Shown: one piece after another, positions 1 to 12,267 of the stretch
Numbering within the stretch: the stretch's first letter is position 1
Layout of the letters: the number at the start of each line of letters is the position of its first letter
NCBI GenBank assembly: GCA_902583645.1
Contig: CACHWQ010000005.1
Location: forward strand, 1 to 64,000
Length of the DNA: 64,000 nt
DNA from: an uncultured Pelagibacteraceae bacterium
GTDB lineage: Bacteria > Pseudomonadota > Alphaproteobacteria > Pelagibacterales > Pelagibacteraceae
Reading direction: 5' to 3'
Program-made: the position numbers and the translations under genes
Notes under the pieces: model-generated
Told to the model about the DNA's origin: nothing
Database searches by the model: none
What the model saw: the letters and a program-made list of their open reading frames with translations, nothing else

Positions 1-1
1 A

Positions 2-754
2 GTTTATGATGGTGAAATTTTTAAACTCGAAGAACATACCGAAAGATTTTTTTATTCAGCAAAAAGAATGGGGATGGAGCTTCCTTATACCCAAGAGGAA
101 ATAAATAACGCAACAAAAAAAACAGTTGCAGCACAGAAAGTGCAAAATGGTTACATCAGACCTTTTGCTTGGAGAGGCAGCGAAATGATGGCTATCTCAG
201 CTCAAAAAACCAAAATACATGTTGCTATAGCAACCTGGGAATGGGGAACTTACTTTGATCCAAAATTAAAAACTGAGGGAATAAAATTAAATATTTCAAA
301 ATGGAAGAGACCAGCTCCCGACTCAGTTCCTTGGGATACCAAAGCATCAGGACTTTATATGATTTGTACTCTTTCTAAACATGAAGCAGAAAGATTGGGA
401 TTCACGGACTCTCTGATGTTAGATCACGAGGGAAATATAGCGGAGGCAACTGGTGCAAATATTTTCTTTAAAGATAAAAATAATGAATTTCATACACCAA
501 TTCCAGACTCTTTTCTGGATGGAATAACAAGACGTACAGTAATTGATATTGTTAAATCAAAAAATATTAAAGTGCATGAAAGAAAAATATCTCCAAATGA
601 ACTTTCTAATTTTGAGGGTTGTTTTTTGACGGGTACTGCTGCTGAAGTAACCCCAGTATCTCAAATAGATAAAAACAATTATAAAGTTTGTGAAACAATT
701 TTGGAATTATCCTCAAGTTACGACACTCTTGTAAGAAAAAAAAAAGCAGCTTAG
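2..754 (+). CDS. ilvE: Branched-chain amino acid aminotransferase (5' end outside window)
   Basis: Class IV PLP aminotransferase that makes the last step of valine, leucine and isoleucine synthesis by moving amino groups between glutamate and branched-chain 2-oxo acids in the cytoplasm. The frame is open from base 2, so the true start lies upstream; about 250 C-terminal residues are present. Family marks are 'YIRPFAWRG', the probable PLP-lysine context 'DTKASGLYM' and the cofactor-binding stretch 'EATGANIFF'. A first internal ATG at 68 is not the real start because clear homology ('VYDGEIFKLEEHTERF') lies before it. The 3' end overlaps the convergent pgsA by 4 bases. Confidence 0.9.
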   Translation, partial: VYDGEIFKLEEHTERFFYSAKRMGMELPYTQEEINNATKKTVAAQKVQNGYIRPFAWRGSEMMAISAQKTKIHVAIATWEWGTYFDPKLKTEGIKLNISKWKRPAPDSVPWDTKASGLYMICTLSKHEAERLGFTDSLMLDHEGNIAEATGANIFFKDKNNEFHTPIPDSFLDGITRRTVIDIVKSKNIKVHERKISPNELSNFEGCFLTGTAAEVTPVSQIDKNNYKVCETILELSSSYDTLVRKKKAA

Positions 755-1335
755 TCCTTATTATCTTCAGAAATTGCGTGATCAATACCTTTTCTTAGAT
801 AGTCATAAGCTGTATATAAAGTAATAAATGCTGATAACCAAAGTAAAATTATACCAATGGTTTGAGCATTGTAGTCCTGGAAATTAATTATTTTATTTCC
901 TGTATCACCAGTTAGAAGCAGTGAAATAGAGAACATTTGTAAAAATGTTTTATATTTAGATAAATTCGAAACAGGTAAATTAATCTTACCTTTTGCTAAA
1001 AACTCTCTTAAACCTGATATTAAAATTTCTCTGGTTAAAATAATTATTGCTGCTATTACTTCGTAGCTTTTTATAGTTTGATCCATAACAAGAAGAATTA
1101 AGGCTGTAGCAACAATTATCTTGTCTGCTATTGGATCTAACAATTCTCCAAGTTTTGACTCTTCTTTAAACATTCTAGCAAGTAGACCATCTAAAAAATC
1201 TGTAAATGAAGCTATAACAAATAATGCAAATGGCAAAACATCACCATAAAATCCAGGTAGATAATATGTAAAAACAAAAATTGGAACAATAATTATTCTT
1301 CCAATAGTCAAATAGTTTGGAATTTTTATTTTCAT
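751..1335 (-). CDS. pgsA: CDP-diacylglycerol--glycerol-3-phosphate 3-phosphatidyltransferase
   Basis: Integral membrane enzyme committing CDP-diacylglycerol to phosphatidylglycerol synthesis. The CDP-alcohol phosphotransferase signature is complete: DG-x2-AR-x8-G-x3-D-x3-D in 'DFLDGLLAR...[10 protein letters not shown]'. About four hydrophobic segments are visible and the 194-residue length is normal. The start overlaps the uvrC stop by 4 bases, so it is probably translated from the same leftward transcript; uvrC-pgsA adjacency is common in proteobacteria. Confidence 0.93.
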   Translation of the reverse strand: MKIKIPNYLTIGRIIIVPIFVFTYYLPGFYGDVLPFALFVIASFTDFLDGLLARMFKEESKLGELLDPIADKIIVATALILLVMDQTIKSYEVIAAIIILTREILISGLREFLAKGKINLPVSNLSKYKTFLQMFSISLLLTGDTGNKIINFQDYNAQTIGIILLWLSAFITLYTAYDYLRKGIDHAISEDNKD

Positions 1336-3167
1336 TCGTGGAAATAATTATATATTTTTTTTGCAACTTTTTCTTCTACACCATCTACAGATTTAATCTC
1401 ATCAAGACTTGCAGATTCTACTGCTCTAGCAGAGCCAAAATGATTTAATAGCGCCCTTTTTCTTATGGATCCAATTCCTTGTATTTGATCTAAAATGGAT
1501 TTGCTTAAACCTTTTCTTCTCCTTGCTCTATGTGCGCTGACCGCAAATCTATGCGCCTCATCTCTTATTCTTTGTAAGAAAAATAGAGTTGGTTCGTTCC
1601 TTTCAAACTTAAATTCCTTCCCATTATGAAAAAAAGTTTCATTTCCACTATTCCTAAATTTACCTTTGGCAATTGCAACAATAGGAATATCATACAGTCC
1701 TAATTCATTTAGTGTCTCCCTGGCACTTGAATACTGACCTTTCCCCCCATCTATTAATACTAAATCAGGGAATGATAGATAATTGTCTTTTTCTTGCATT
1801 GCCCTTTTAAATCTTCTATTCAAAACTTCTTTTATCATGCCATAATCATCTTGCTGATTTTTTTGAAATTTAATATTAAATTTTCTATATCTTTTTTTTA
1901 CAAAACCATCTTCTCCATAAGTAATTAAAGCGCCAACACTGTTCGTACCTTGCATATGGCTATTATCATATACTTCAATTAAACCTATATTTGATTGTAA
2001 ATTAAATTTTTGGGCAATCTCCTCAAAGAAATTTTTATTATTCTGACTTTCATAAATTTTACGATTTAAGCTATCCTTAGCATTCTTGATTGCAAGCTCT
2101 ACAATTTTCAATTTTGAACCTTTTTTAGCAATTGAAATAGAAATATTTTTATTTTCTTTTTTTGAAAAGGCTTTTTCCAATAATTCTTTTTCTTTAATTG
2201 GATGACTTAAAATTAAATTTTGAGGTGCATTTTTATTTTCATAAAATTGTGCAATAAACGAGTTTATAATATCCTCTAATTTATCATCTGGATCATGTTT
2301 TGGAAAAAAGGCTTGATTACCCCAATTTTGTTTTGATCTATAAAAAAAAACCTGAATACAAGTTTTGCCAGACTCTTTAAAACCTGCAACTACATCTGCT
2401 TCGATAAGGTTTGCTTCATTTACTCGCTGTGAAGATTGAATTATATTTAATGACTTAATTCTATCCCTTAGTATTGCTGCTTTTTCAAAATCTAAATCCT
2501 CACTTGCCTTTTCCATTTGATCAGAAAGACTTTTTTGTATTTTTCTAGATTTACCAGATACAAACTCAATTGCTTCATCAACTGTTTTTGAATATTCATC
2601 TTTATCAATATAGCCAACACACGGGCCTGAACATCTTTTAATCTGATACAAAATACAAGGTCTCTCCCTTTTTTTAAAAATTGTATCGTCACAAACTCTT
2701 AATTGGAAAATTTTTTGTATCATTTTGATTGTCCAGTTTGCAGAACCAGCAGATGCAAACGGTCCAAAATAAAAGCCATCTTTAGTTTTCTTTCCTCTAT
2801 GCTTTGTTATTTGTGGCCACTTATCTTTATTACCAATATAAATAAAAGGAAATGATTTATCATCTCTAAGCAAAATATTGAATTTGGGTTTATACTTTTT
2901 AATTAAATTTGCCTCTAGTAGTAGTGCCTCGCTTTCATTTGATGTTGTAGTTATTTCAATTTTTCTAGTCTGAGAGAGCATTCTCTCGGTTCTAATAATA
3001 TGATTTTTTTCAGAAACGTAAGATTTTAATCTGTTAGGAAGGTTTTTGGCTTTACCTACATACAGAATTTCATTTTTTTCATTTAACATTCTATAAATTC
3101 CAGGCAGTTTAGGAATTACAGGAAGCTCCTTTTTTATGGCATTTTTTCCAATTTCAAAGTTTTTCAT
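1332..3167 (-). CDS. uvrC: UvrABC excinuclease subunit C
   Basis: Nuclease of nucleotide excision repair that cuts on both sides of a lesion loaded by UvrA/UvrB. The order is a GIY-YIG domain near the N-terminus ('[21 protein letters not shown]'), a UvrB-interacting UVR motif near residue 220 ('[19 protein letters not shown]'), an RNase H-like C nuclease with 'VYDNSHMQG' and '[10 protein letters not shown]', and terminal helix-hairpin-helix motifs ('[17 protein letters not shown]'). The length of 611 residues is typical. It lies in the same leftward run as uvrB, separated by a reductase, a hydrolase and folB, and overlaps folB by 14 bases. Confidence 0.96.
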   Translation of the reverse strand: MKNFEIGKNAIKKELPVIPKLPGIYRMLNEKNEILYVGKAKNLPNRLKSYVSEKNHIIRTERMLSQTRKIEITTTSNESEALLLEANLIKKYKPKFNILLRDDKSFPFIYIGNKDKWPQITKHRGKKTKDGFYFGPFASAGSANWTIKMIQKIFQLRVCDDTIFKKRERPCILYQIKRCSGPCVGYIDKDEYSKTVDEAIEFVSGKSRKIQKSLSDQMEKASEDLDFEKAAILRDRIKSLNIIQSSQRVNEANLIEADVVAGFKESGKTCIQVFFYRSKQNWGNQAFFPKHDPDDKLEDIINSFIAQFYENKNAPQNLILSHPIKEKELLEKAFSKKENKNISISIAKKGSKLKIVELAIKNAKDSLNRKIYESQNNKNFFEEIAQKFNLQSNIGLIEVYDNSHMQGTNSVGALITYGEDGFVKKRYRKFNIKFQKNQQDDYGMIKEVLNRRFKRAMQEKDNYLSFPDLVLIDGGKGQYSSARETLNELGLYDIPIVAIAKGKFRNSGNETFFHNGKEFKFERNEPTLFFLQRIRDEAHRFAVSAHRARRRKGLSKSILDQIQGIGSIRKRALLNHFGSARAVESASLDEIKSVDGVEEKVAKKIYNYFHE

Positions 3168-3549
3168 GACTTCTTTTTTTTGAAATTTGTATACCTACGG
3201 AAGTACAATCTTTCATTATTTCAAGCTTTTCAATTTGAAGTGAAATTTTATCAATTCTTTTATCTTTAAATAATTCGTCAAAAACATCCTCTGCTAATGT
3301 CTCCAAAAAATTATAATGCTTATTTTTTGTCAACTTTTTTATTAACCTCACAAGTTTGTCATAATTAACTATAGATTTTAGATCTTTGTCATTGGTAGGT
3401 TTTTTATCTTTATAATTGGCTTCAAGGCTAAATTTTACTTTCTGAGGTTTTTCTTTTTCAAAATCGTAGTAGCCAAGTGTGAGATTTAAAATTAATTCTT
3501 TAATTATGACTTTTTTTTTCGTAATTAAATAGAGTTTTATTTTTATCAA
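3154..3549 (-). CDS. folB: Dihydroneopterin aldolase (start uncertain, possible poly-A frameshift)
   Basis: FolB converts 7,8-dihydroneopterin to 6-hydroxymethyl-dihydropterin in folate synthesis. Matching stretches are '[18 protein letters not shown]', 'NYDKLVRLI', 'FLETLAEDV' and the end '[11 protein letters not shown]'. As drawn the gene begins at a TTG with no ribosome binding site. An ATG at 3578-3580 immediately follows the stop of the upstream hydrolase and opens a frame that would join folB if the run of nine A at 3511-3519 (T on the plus strand) had eight, so the real gene may span 3154-3580 with a one-base indel. Function is well supported; the N-terminus is not. Confidence 0.8.
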   Translation of the reverse strand: MIKIKLYLITKKKVIIKELILNLTLGYYDFEKEKPQKVKFSLEANYKDKKPTNDKDLKSIVNYDKLVRLIKKLTKNKHYNFLETLAEDVFDELFKDKRIDKISLQIEKLEIMKDCTSVGIQISKKRSHEKL

Positions 3550-3580
3550 TCTTAATAATTCTTAAATTAGTTTTTTTCAT

Positions 3581-4534
3581 TTATTTTATTCTTGAAGCAA
3601 TATATTCTTTGATCATTGGATGATAATACATAAAACAATCTGCAAAATCTATTATGTGGGCTTCTTTTACTGGCTCTTCCCAATTTGAACCAGCTATTTT
3701 ACATTTTTTTCCATTAATTTTTTTCGTTTCAGAAACTACTACTCTCTTAAAGTTAGGAACAGTGTCCATCCAATCAGATGTTAATCCCTCATAGTGATCC
3801 ATAGGATGCGTAAAAATTAAAATTGGTGCATTTCCCTCTTTAATTATATCAATCTGTTTTTGTCTCCATCCAGCCATACCAGGATATTTTTTATGAAAAT
3901 TTTCCATAGCTTTTTCGTAACCAACTTTTTTTACTTTATATTTTTTTGACAAATTCCAAAAACATGCAGGCATCAACGATATACCTCCACCTACTTCATT
4001 TATATATTTTGCTGTTAACCTTAGCGTCGCCCATCCTCCACAAGAATGACCTGACATAAAAATTTGTTTCTTTGGAACACCTAAATTAACAAATTTCTTA
4101 ACAACCTCTAAATTACCTTCAACCCTTCGATCCATTTTTGAGGTACCTGGATAAGGTCCCTCCCATTTTTTCATCCACATTCCTGTTCTTCCTAGTTTAG
4201 CACCTAAATCACCCTCTAGTTGACCTTGGCAGTGTATATAAACCATAATTTCTTTATCATTTATTTTATCGCCAGCTAGTTGGGCCCAATTTCTAAGTTC
4301 TGATCTCCAGAAACAATGTTTTAATTTAACATCATTTCCGTCAGAACCGTGATTGTATATTATTATTATTTTATCTTTAGGGTTATTTACTTCAAAATTT
4401 TCATCAATTTTAATTTTATCTTTCCATTTATTTGTGGGTATTACAAAACCATCTTTTTTTATAACTTCTTTTGAGTTTGCATAAACACTCGTAGAAAAAA
4501 TTAAAATAAAAAATATAAAAACAAACTTTCTCAT
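3581..4534 (-). CDS. Exported alpha/beta hydrolase (dienelactone-hydrolase-like)
   Basis: Protein of 317 residues with an N-terminal signal peptide ('[19 protein letters not shown]'), so probably periplasmic. The nucleophile elbow 'MSGHSCGGW' (G-x-S-x-G) marks an alpha/beta hydrolase; 'YNHGSDGNDVK' is a likely oxyanion strand, and 'FTHPMDHYEG' and 'EAHIIDF' could hold the acid and histidine. The substrate cannot be told from sequence. It overlaps the upstream SDR gene by 4 bases and touches the start region of folB, so it is co-transcribed with folate and repair genes, probably only because of genome compaction. Confidence 0.75.
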   Translation of the reverse strand: MRKFVFIFFILIFSTSVYANSKEVIKKDGFVIPTNKWKDKIKIDENFEVNNPKDKIIIIYNHGSDGNDVKLKHCFWRSELRNWAQLAGDKINDKEIMVYIHCQGQLEGDLGAKLGRTGMWMKKWEGPYPGTSKMDRRVEGNLEVVKKFVNLGVPKKQIFMSGHSCGGWATLRLTAKYINEVGGGISLMPACFWNLSKKYKVKKVGYEKAMENFHKKYPGMAGWRQKQIDIIKEGNAPILIFTHPMDHYEGLTSDWMDTVPNFKRVVVSETKKINGKKCKIAGSNWEEPVKEAHIIDFADCFMYYHPMIKEYIASRIK

Positions 4535-5286
4535 TCTTTACCTCCCATAATATCTGGTGTTTGCCAGTTTAAACTTTGACCGCTATCGATAGAAATTACT
4601 TGTCCTGTAATAGATCTATTTTTAATAAAAAAGTCAACCGCATTACAGATTTGTTCTACGTCTACTTGTCTTTGCAAAGGTGTTGCCATGAATTGTCTCT
4701 TGAAGTGTTTTTCAGATTGTCTTTTATTCTTTAAAGTTGGCCCAGGCGCTATACCGTTAACTCTTATATTTGGAGCAAGACTCATGGCACTAGTTTTAGT
4801 TAAGGTATAAAGTCCAGTTTTACTTATTGTGTATGAAAAAAAATATGGGGTTAGTTTAAAAATTCTTTGATCAATAATATTAATAATATTATTATTTTTT
4901 CCTTTTATATTTTTTGAAAATTCTTTAGATAAAAGAGATGGTGTTCTTAAATTTGTTCTCAAATGTTTACCCCAACTGTCTGTTGTAAAATTTTCAAGTT
5001 TATCGTTTTCAAATAATGAGGCGTTATTAATTAAACAGTCAAAGTATTTTAACTTTGATTTTGAAAATTTAACAATTTTGTTTACATCTTTTTCAACGCT
5101 TAGATCGCCTTTAATCAAATAAACTGTTGTTCCATTTTTTGATAATTTCTTTTTTAAACTTTCAGCTTTTGATTTTGATTTATTAAAATGAATTATAATT
5201 TCTTTATTCGGACCAGATAATTTTTCAGCAATTGCTGCACCAATTCTGGTTGCTCCACCTGTTATAATTATTTTTTGTGCTTCCAT
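4531..5286 (-). CDS. SDR family reductase, possibly pteridine (dihydromonapterin) reductase
   Basis: Short-chain dehydrogenase/reductase of 251 residues. It has the cofactor motif '[15 protein letters not shown]', 'LINNASLF', the catalytic Y-x3-K as 'YTISK', and the C-terminal '[15 protein letters not shown]'. The Arg-Ile-Gly variant of the glycine motif is typical of pteridine reductase/FolM proteins and folB lies one gene away, so a role in reduced-pterin or folate metabolism is likely but inferred. It overlaps uvrB by 19 bases and the hydrolase by 4, consistent with one transcript. Confidence 0.78.
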   Translation of the reverse strand: MEAQKIIITGGATRIGAAIAEKLSGPNKEIIIHFNKSKSKAESLKKKLSKNGTTVYLIKGDLSVEKDVNKIVKFSKSKLKYFDCLINNASLFENDKLENFTTDSWGKHLRTNLRTPSLLSKEFSKNIKGKNNNIINIIDQRIFKLTPYFFSYTISKTGLYTLTKTSAMSLAPNIRVNGIAPGPTLKNKRQSEKHFKRQFMATPLQRQVDVEQICNAVDFFIKNRSITGQVISIDSGQSLNWQTPDIMGGKE

Positions 5287-7442
5287 TTTTTATCTCTTTT
5301 TTTTGTTACTTTTGTACCTGGCATTCCCATTGTAGAACGTCCTTTTGGATAGAGTTTATTTTTTACATCGTACTGTCTAATTTTTGGATTTAAAGTAATT
5401 TCTAGCTCTGTAGTTTCAAGCTTTCTAATTTCATCTCTTATTCTTGCAGCTTCTTCAAATTCTAAATTTGAAGCTGCTTCCTTCATCTTTTTGTTTAAGC
5501 CTTTTAAATGCTTTTTTAGATTTCCACCTATATTTGAACCTTCACTGATACGTACATAATCTTTTTCATATACACTTTCTAAAATATCACTTATTTCTTT
5601 TTTGACTGATTTAGCGTCTATCTTATTCTTTTTATTATATTCTAACTGAATTTCTCTTCGTCTATCTGTTTCTTTAATTGCTTTTTTGATACTTTTAGTT
5701 TCTTTATCTGCGTAAAGAATTACTTTTCCTTCAACATTTCTAGCAGCTCTTCCTATTGTTTGAATTAAAGATGTTTCAGACCTTAAGAATCCTTCTTTGT
5801 CGGCATCAAGAATACCAACTAAGGCACATTCAGGTATGTCTAGCCCTTCTCTTAAAAGATTTATTCCTACTAACACATCAAATACACCCATTCTCAAATC
5901 TCTCATAATTTCTATTCTTTCAAGTGTATCAATGTCAGAGTGTAGGTATCTAACTTTAATACCGTTTTCATGCAAATATTCTGTAAGGTCCTCAGCCATT
6001 TTTTTTGTTAAAGTAGTAACAAGAACACGATAGTTTTTTTCTACAACTTTTTTACATTCATGCATCAAGTTATCAACTTGATTTCTAGCTGGTCTTATTT
6101 CAACTTCAGGATCAATAAGACCAGTTGGTCTAATTACTTGATCAATAAATTTGCCTTTAGTTTGCTCTAGTTCCCATGGACCGGGTGTTGCGGAAACAAA
6201 TACTGTTTGTGTTCTCATAAGATCCCACTCTTCAAACTTAAGCGGTCTATTGTCCATACAAGATGGCAATCTAAAACCATACTCAGCAAGAGTACTTTTT
6301 CTTGATCTGTCTCCTTTAAACATTCCATTTAATTGAGGAACTGTTACGTGAGACTCATCTACAAAAACCAATGTATTGTCTGGAAAATACTCAAACAATG
6401 TTGGTGGTGGTTCACCTGGTTTTCTCCCAGATAAAAATCTCGAGTAATTTTCTATCCCAGCACAAGTTCCTGTAGCCTCAATCATCTCTAAGTCAAATTT
6501 AGTTCTTTCCTCTAATCTTTGAGCTTCTAAAAGTTTATTTTCTTCTTTATGTTTTTTGAGAGTTATTTCTAGTTCTTTTCTAATATTTATTATTGCCTGT
6601 TCTACAGTTGGTTTTGGAGTAATGTAGTGACTGTTTGCATAAACTTTTATTAAACCAAGCTCCCTAACTTGATCACCAGTTAATGGATCAAACTCTTCAA
6701 TTTTTTCCAGTTTATCACCAAATAAACTTAATCTCCAAGCTCTATCTTCAAGATGGGAAGGAAATATTTCTAAATACTCTCCTCTCGCTCTAAAAGTTCC
6801 TCTATGAAAATTTTGATCATTTCTTTTATACTGCAAGCTAATTAATGATTTAATGATATGTTCTCGATTGTAATCATAATTTTTTTGTAGGGTTAAAGTC
6901 ATTTTACTATACGCTTCGACTGAACCCAATCCATAAATACATGAAACACTTGCTACTATTAAAACATCATCTCTTTCTAAGAGAGATCTCGTAGCCGAGT
7001 GTCTCATTCTATCAATTTGTTCATTAATTGATGCCTCTTTCTCTATGTATGTATCAGATCTGGGAACGTAAGCCTCAGGTGTGTAATAGTCATAATATGA
7101 CACAAAATATTCCACTGCATTATCTGGAAAAAAAGTTTTCATTTCGCCGTAAAGCTGTGCAGCAAGAGTTTTATTAGGTGCCAAAATCAAAGCTGGTCTG
7201 TTTGTAGCTTCTATAACTTTTGCCATTGTAAAAGTTTTTCCTGAACCAGTTACTCCAAGTAAAACTTGATTAAATTGATCTTTATTAGCGCCAGTAACCA
7301 GTTTTTTTATTGCCCCAGGCTGATCTCCTGCAGGTTTAAAATCGGACTTTATTTTGAACTTTTTACCACCTTCTAGTTTACCGCTAATTTCAGGTTTTTT
7401 TCCCTCTAAATCTGTAATTAAATCTTGATATGTATTTTGCAT
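5268..7442 (-). CDS. uvrB: UvrABC excinuclease subunit B
   Basis: Helicase-fold damage-verification subunit of nucleotide excision repair. Walker A '[11 protein letters not shown]', the beta-hairpin region '[20 protein letters not shown]', helicase motif '[12 protein letters not shown]', '[10 protein letters not shown]', motif VI 'QTIGRAARN' and a C-terminal UVR motif ('[14 protein letters not shown]') are present in order. A basic tail follows; the length is 724 residues. The gene is divergent from the aminotransferase gene with only 36 bases between the start codons, and is first in a leftward run that ends with pgsA. Confidence 0.97.
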   Translation of the reverse strand: MQNTYQDLITDLEGKKPEISGKLEGGKKFKIKSDFKPAGDQPGAIKKLVTGANKDQFNQVLLGVTGSGKTFTMAKVIEATNRPALILAPNKTLAAQLYGEMKTFFPDNAVEYFVSYYDYYTPEAYVPRSDTYIEKEASINEQIDRMRHSATRSLLERDDVLIVASVSCIYGLGSVEAYSKMTLTLQKNYDYNREHIIKSLISLQYKRNDQNFHRGTFRARGEYLEIFPSHLEDRAWRLSLFGDKLEKIEEFDPLTGDQVRELGLIKVYANSHYITPKPTVEQAIINIRKELEITLKKHKEENKLLEAQRLEERTKFDLEMIEATGTCAGIENYSRFLSGRKPGEPPPTLFEYFPDNTLVFVDESHVTVPQLNGMFKGDRSRKSTLAEYGFRLPSCMDNRPLKFEEWDLMRTQTVFVSATPGPWELEQTKGKFIDQVIRPTGLIDPEVEIRPARNQVDNLMHECKKVVEKNYRVLVTTLTKKMAEDLTEYLHENGIKVRYLHSDIDTLERIEIMRDLRMGVFDVLVGINLLREGLDIPECALVGILDADKEGFLRSETSLIQTIGRAARNVEGKVILYADKETKSIKKAIKETDRRREIQLEYNKKNKIDAKSVKKEISDILESVYEKDYVRISEGSNIGGNLKKHLKGLNKKMKEAASNLEFEEAARIRDEIRKLETTELEITLNPKIRQYDVKNKLYPKGRSTMGMPGTKVTKKRDKKWKHKK

Positions 7443-7466
7443 ATAATAAACAAAGTAATAAAATAA

Positions 7467-9692
<2,226 letters not shown>

Positions 9693-9697
9693 ATTAG

Positions 9698-10645
9698 TTA
9701 ATTATGAGAAAGATGTTTCTCTGCTTCCAACGCAGCCATGCATCCCATTCCAGCAGCAGTAACAGCCTGTCTGAATATTTTATCTTTAACATCTCCAGCA
9801 GCAAATACTCCAGGAACATTTGTTTCAGTTGAGTCTGGTTTAGTAATTAAATAACCCTCTTTATCCATTTTAAGCTGATCTTTAAATAGTTGGGTAGCCG
9901 GATCATGACCTATAGCAATAAAAAGACCGTCGATTTTCATTTCTTCAGATTGGTTTGTTTTTACATTTTTTACTTTTAAACCTGTTACATTCTTAGGATC
10001 TTTATCTCCCAAAACATCTTCAACAACAGTATCCCATACTATTTCAATTTTTTTATTTTCCATTAATTTTTTTTGTAACATTTTCTCAGCTCTTAACTCA
10101 TTTCTTCTGTGAATAAGTTTGACTTTCGATGCAAATTTTGTAAGGAACATTGCCTCTTCTACAGCTGCATTTCCCCCACCAACTACTGCAACAGTTTTAT
10201 CTTTAAAAAAGAAACCATCACACGTTGCACATGCAGAAACTCCAAATCCTTTGTAATCTTGTTCAGATTTTATATTAAGCCACCTAGCTTGAGCCCCAGT
10301 CGAAATTATGATTGAGTCTGCGGTATATTTTTGACCACTTTCACCTACAGCCTCAAAGGGTTTTAACTTTAAATTTACTGACGCAATATGATCTTCGATC
10401 ATTTCGGTGCCAACAGCTTTTGCTTGATCTTTCATTTGATCCATTAACCATGGACCTTGAATAACTTCTGCAAAACCTGGATAATTTTCAACATCAGTTG
10501 TTATTGTTAACTGACCGCCCGGTTGCATTCCATGAACAAGAACCGGCTTAAGCATTGCCCTAGCAGAATAAACCGCTGCAGTGTATCCAGCTGGGCCAGA
10601 CCCAATTATTAACACTTTTGTGTGTTTAGTTGGATTTTGCTTCAT
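9698..10645 (-). CDS. trxB: Thioredoxin-disulfide reductase
   Basis: FAD/NADPH enzyme that keeps thioredoxin reduced. It has an N-terminal FAD motif 'VLIIGSGPAGYTAAVYSAR', a redox-active C139-A-T-C142 ('SACATCDGFFF'), an NADPH motif 'VAVVGGGNAAVEEA' and the C-terminal FAD contact 'GVFAAGDVKD..FRQAVTAAGMG'. The length of 315 residues is typical. It is divergent from the ELM1-family gene with 21 bases between the starts. Confidence 0.97.
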   Translation of the reverse strand: MKQNPTKHTKVLIIGSGPAGYTAAVYSARAMLKPVLVHGMQPGGQLTITTDVENYPGFAEVIQGPWLMDQMKDQAKAVGTEMIEDHIASVNLKLKPFEAVGESGQKYTADSIIISTGAQARWLNIKSEQDYKGFGVSACATCDGFFFKDKTVAVVGGGNAAVEEAMFLTKFASKVKLIHRRNELRAEKMLQKKLMENKKIEIVWDTVVEDVLGDKDPKNVTGLKVKNVKTNQSEEMKIDGLFIAIGHDPATQLFKDQLKMDKEGYLITKPDSTETNVPGVFAAGDVKDKIFRQAVTAAGMGCMAALEAEKHLSHN

Positions 10646-10666
10646 ATCAAAGCTATATAGTAACTA

Positions 10667-11605
10667 ATGACTAAATTAAAAGCATTATTATTGACAGAAG
10701 GCCTACATGGGATGATTAGTCAGACTGAAGGCTTAGCAAAAGCCTTAGATTCTTATTATATTCACGAGAAAATTGAATTAAACGGTTTTTGGAAACTAAT
10801 ACCTCCATCTTTTACTCCAATAAAAAATTTTGTGTTTAAAAACAAAATAGATAGAGATTTCGATATTATTATTTCTTGTGGAAGAAAAAGTATCATACCT
10901 TCATTATTCTTGAAAAAAAAATCAAAAAAAAAAGTAATAAATATTCACATCCAAAATCCTAAGATGGCATTAAAACATTTTGATTTTGTTGTATGCCCGG
11001 AACATGATGACCTTAAAGGACCAAACGTACTTAGCACTAAAGGGGCAATACATTATTTAACTAATAAAGAGATAAATAGTTCAAAAAATTATCTTTTGAA
11101 TAAAGTGGAGAAAGATAAAGATGTTATTACTCTAATTTTAGGAGGCCCAACAAAGTACTATAATTATAGTGATGAAAATATGTTAAATATATTTTCAATA
11201 ATTAATCGAATGTTAAAAGAAAATAACTTACAACTTATTGTTATTCCATCTAACAGAACTCCAGAGAAAACTATACAATTAGCTAAAGAATATTTTAGTA
11301 AAAATCGAATAGTAATAGATATTGTTGATAAGTCTGCTTATTTATCAAGTTTAGCGTTAGCAAAATATATAGTTGTAACATGTGATTCAACCTCTATGAT
11401 TTCTGAAGCTGCTTTAACTGGAAAGCCAGTATATGTCGCAATGATACCTTCTTTAAGAAATGATAAAAGATTTAAAAGATTTAGGAGTTTATTTGAAAAA
11501 CTAAATATAATTAAAAAATTAGAGAATAAACTTGAGACCTGGAACTATAAAAAACTGAACGAAGCAGATAGGATAGCTTTAGAAATAAAACGCAAAATTA
11601 ATTAA
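10667..11605 (+). CDS. ELM1-family protein (glycosyltransferase-B-like)
   Basis: Protein of 312 residues matching the ELM1/DUF1022 family, found in alphaproteobacteria and in plant mitochondria where it is linked to fission. Typical stretches are 'LTEGLHGMISQTEGLAKAL', 'IISCGRKSIIPSLFL', 'VVCPEHDDLKGPNV', 'LILGGPTKYYN' and 'VVTCDSTSMISEAALTGKPVY', the last resembling the nucleotide-sugar site of GT-B enzymes. The bacterial role is unknown. The stop overlaps the next gene's ATG (TAATG), indicating translational coupling. Confidence 0.8.
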   Translation: MTKLKALLLTEGLHGMISQTEGLAKALDSYYIHEKIELNGFWKLIPPSFTPIKNFVFKNKIDRDFDIIISCGRKSIIPSLFLKKKSKKKVINIHIQNPKMALKHFDFVVCPEHDDLKGPNVLSTKGAIHYLTNKEINSSKNYLLNKVEKDKDVITLILGGPTKYYNYSDENMLNIFSIINRMLKENNLQLIVIPSNRTPEKTIQLAKEYFSKNRIVIDIVDKSAYLSSLALAKYIVVTCDSTSMISEAALTGKPVYVAMIPSLRNDKRFKRFRSLFEKLNIIKKLENKLETWNYKKLNEADRIALEIKRKIN

Positions 11606-12267
11606 TGTCATTTTTTAACTCATTAAATAATAAATCAAAACAATTTGAATCACCATTCAAGCATTGGGAGTTAAATGAACCATTAACAACAGAGGCAATA
11701 AGTGAGATAACAAATGCTGATATAGCTAATCCAAATGAACATAAGCTTGAATATGACGGAACTAGAGCAATAGATGGAGGAGAGGGAAAGTTCAGAGAAG
11801 GAATTAGCTCAGGAGGCAAAGCCTTAAAATTCAGATGCTTTGTGACTAAGGAAAATTCTAAAGGTTTTCCCGGCCTTACTAAATTCATAGAGGAACTCAG
11901 ACAAAAAGAAACACATCAGAAAATTTCTAATATGATTGGAAAGGATCTTTCTAATTCATTTGTAAGAGTTGAAGTTATTTGTGATAGAAAAGGATTTTGG
12001 CTTAAACCTCACTGTGATATAAAAGAGAAACTTTTGTCTTGCTTACTCTTTGTTAATAATGAAAATGAGAGTGAAAATCTTGGTACAGATTTCTACGATG
12101 ATAATCTTAAAAAAGTCAAAACATTACCTTACAAACATAACTATGGTTATTTTTTCTCCAGTGGACCTAATACTTGGCATGGAATGGAGAAAAAAGAAAT
12201 AATTAAAGAACGAAGATGTCTTCAAGTAAATTATGTAACTTTTAACACAGATTGGAAAGTTTATTAA
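11605..12267 (+). CDS. Probable 2-oxoglutarate/Fe(II) oxygenase-like protein
   Basis: Protein of 220 residues without a recognised family name. The C-terminal half has an H-x-D pair in '[10 protein letters not shown]', then '[20 protein letters not shown]', a distal histidine in 'NTWHGME' and an arginine in '[11 protein letters not shown]'. That H-x-D...H...R order and spacing fits a prolyl-hydroxylase-like double-stranded beta-helix binding iron and 2-oxoglutarate. The N-terminal half contains '[17 protein letters not shown]'. It is coupled to the ELM1-family gene by TAATG and overlaps the convergent carB by 4 bases. The substrate is unknown. Confidence 0.6.
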   Translation: MSFFNSLNNKSKQFESPFKHWELNEPLTTEAISEITNADIANPNEHKLEYDGTRAIDGGEGKFREGISSGGKALKFRCFVTKENSKGFPGLTKFIEELRQKETHQKISNMIGKDLSNSFVRVEVICDRKGFWLKPHCDIKEKLLSCLLFVNNENESENLGTDFYDDNLKKVKTLPYKHNYGYFFSSGPNTWHGMEKKEIIKERRCLQVNYVTFNTDWKVY

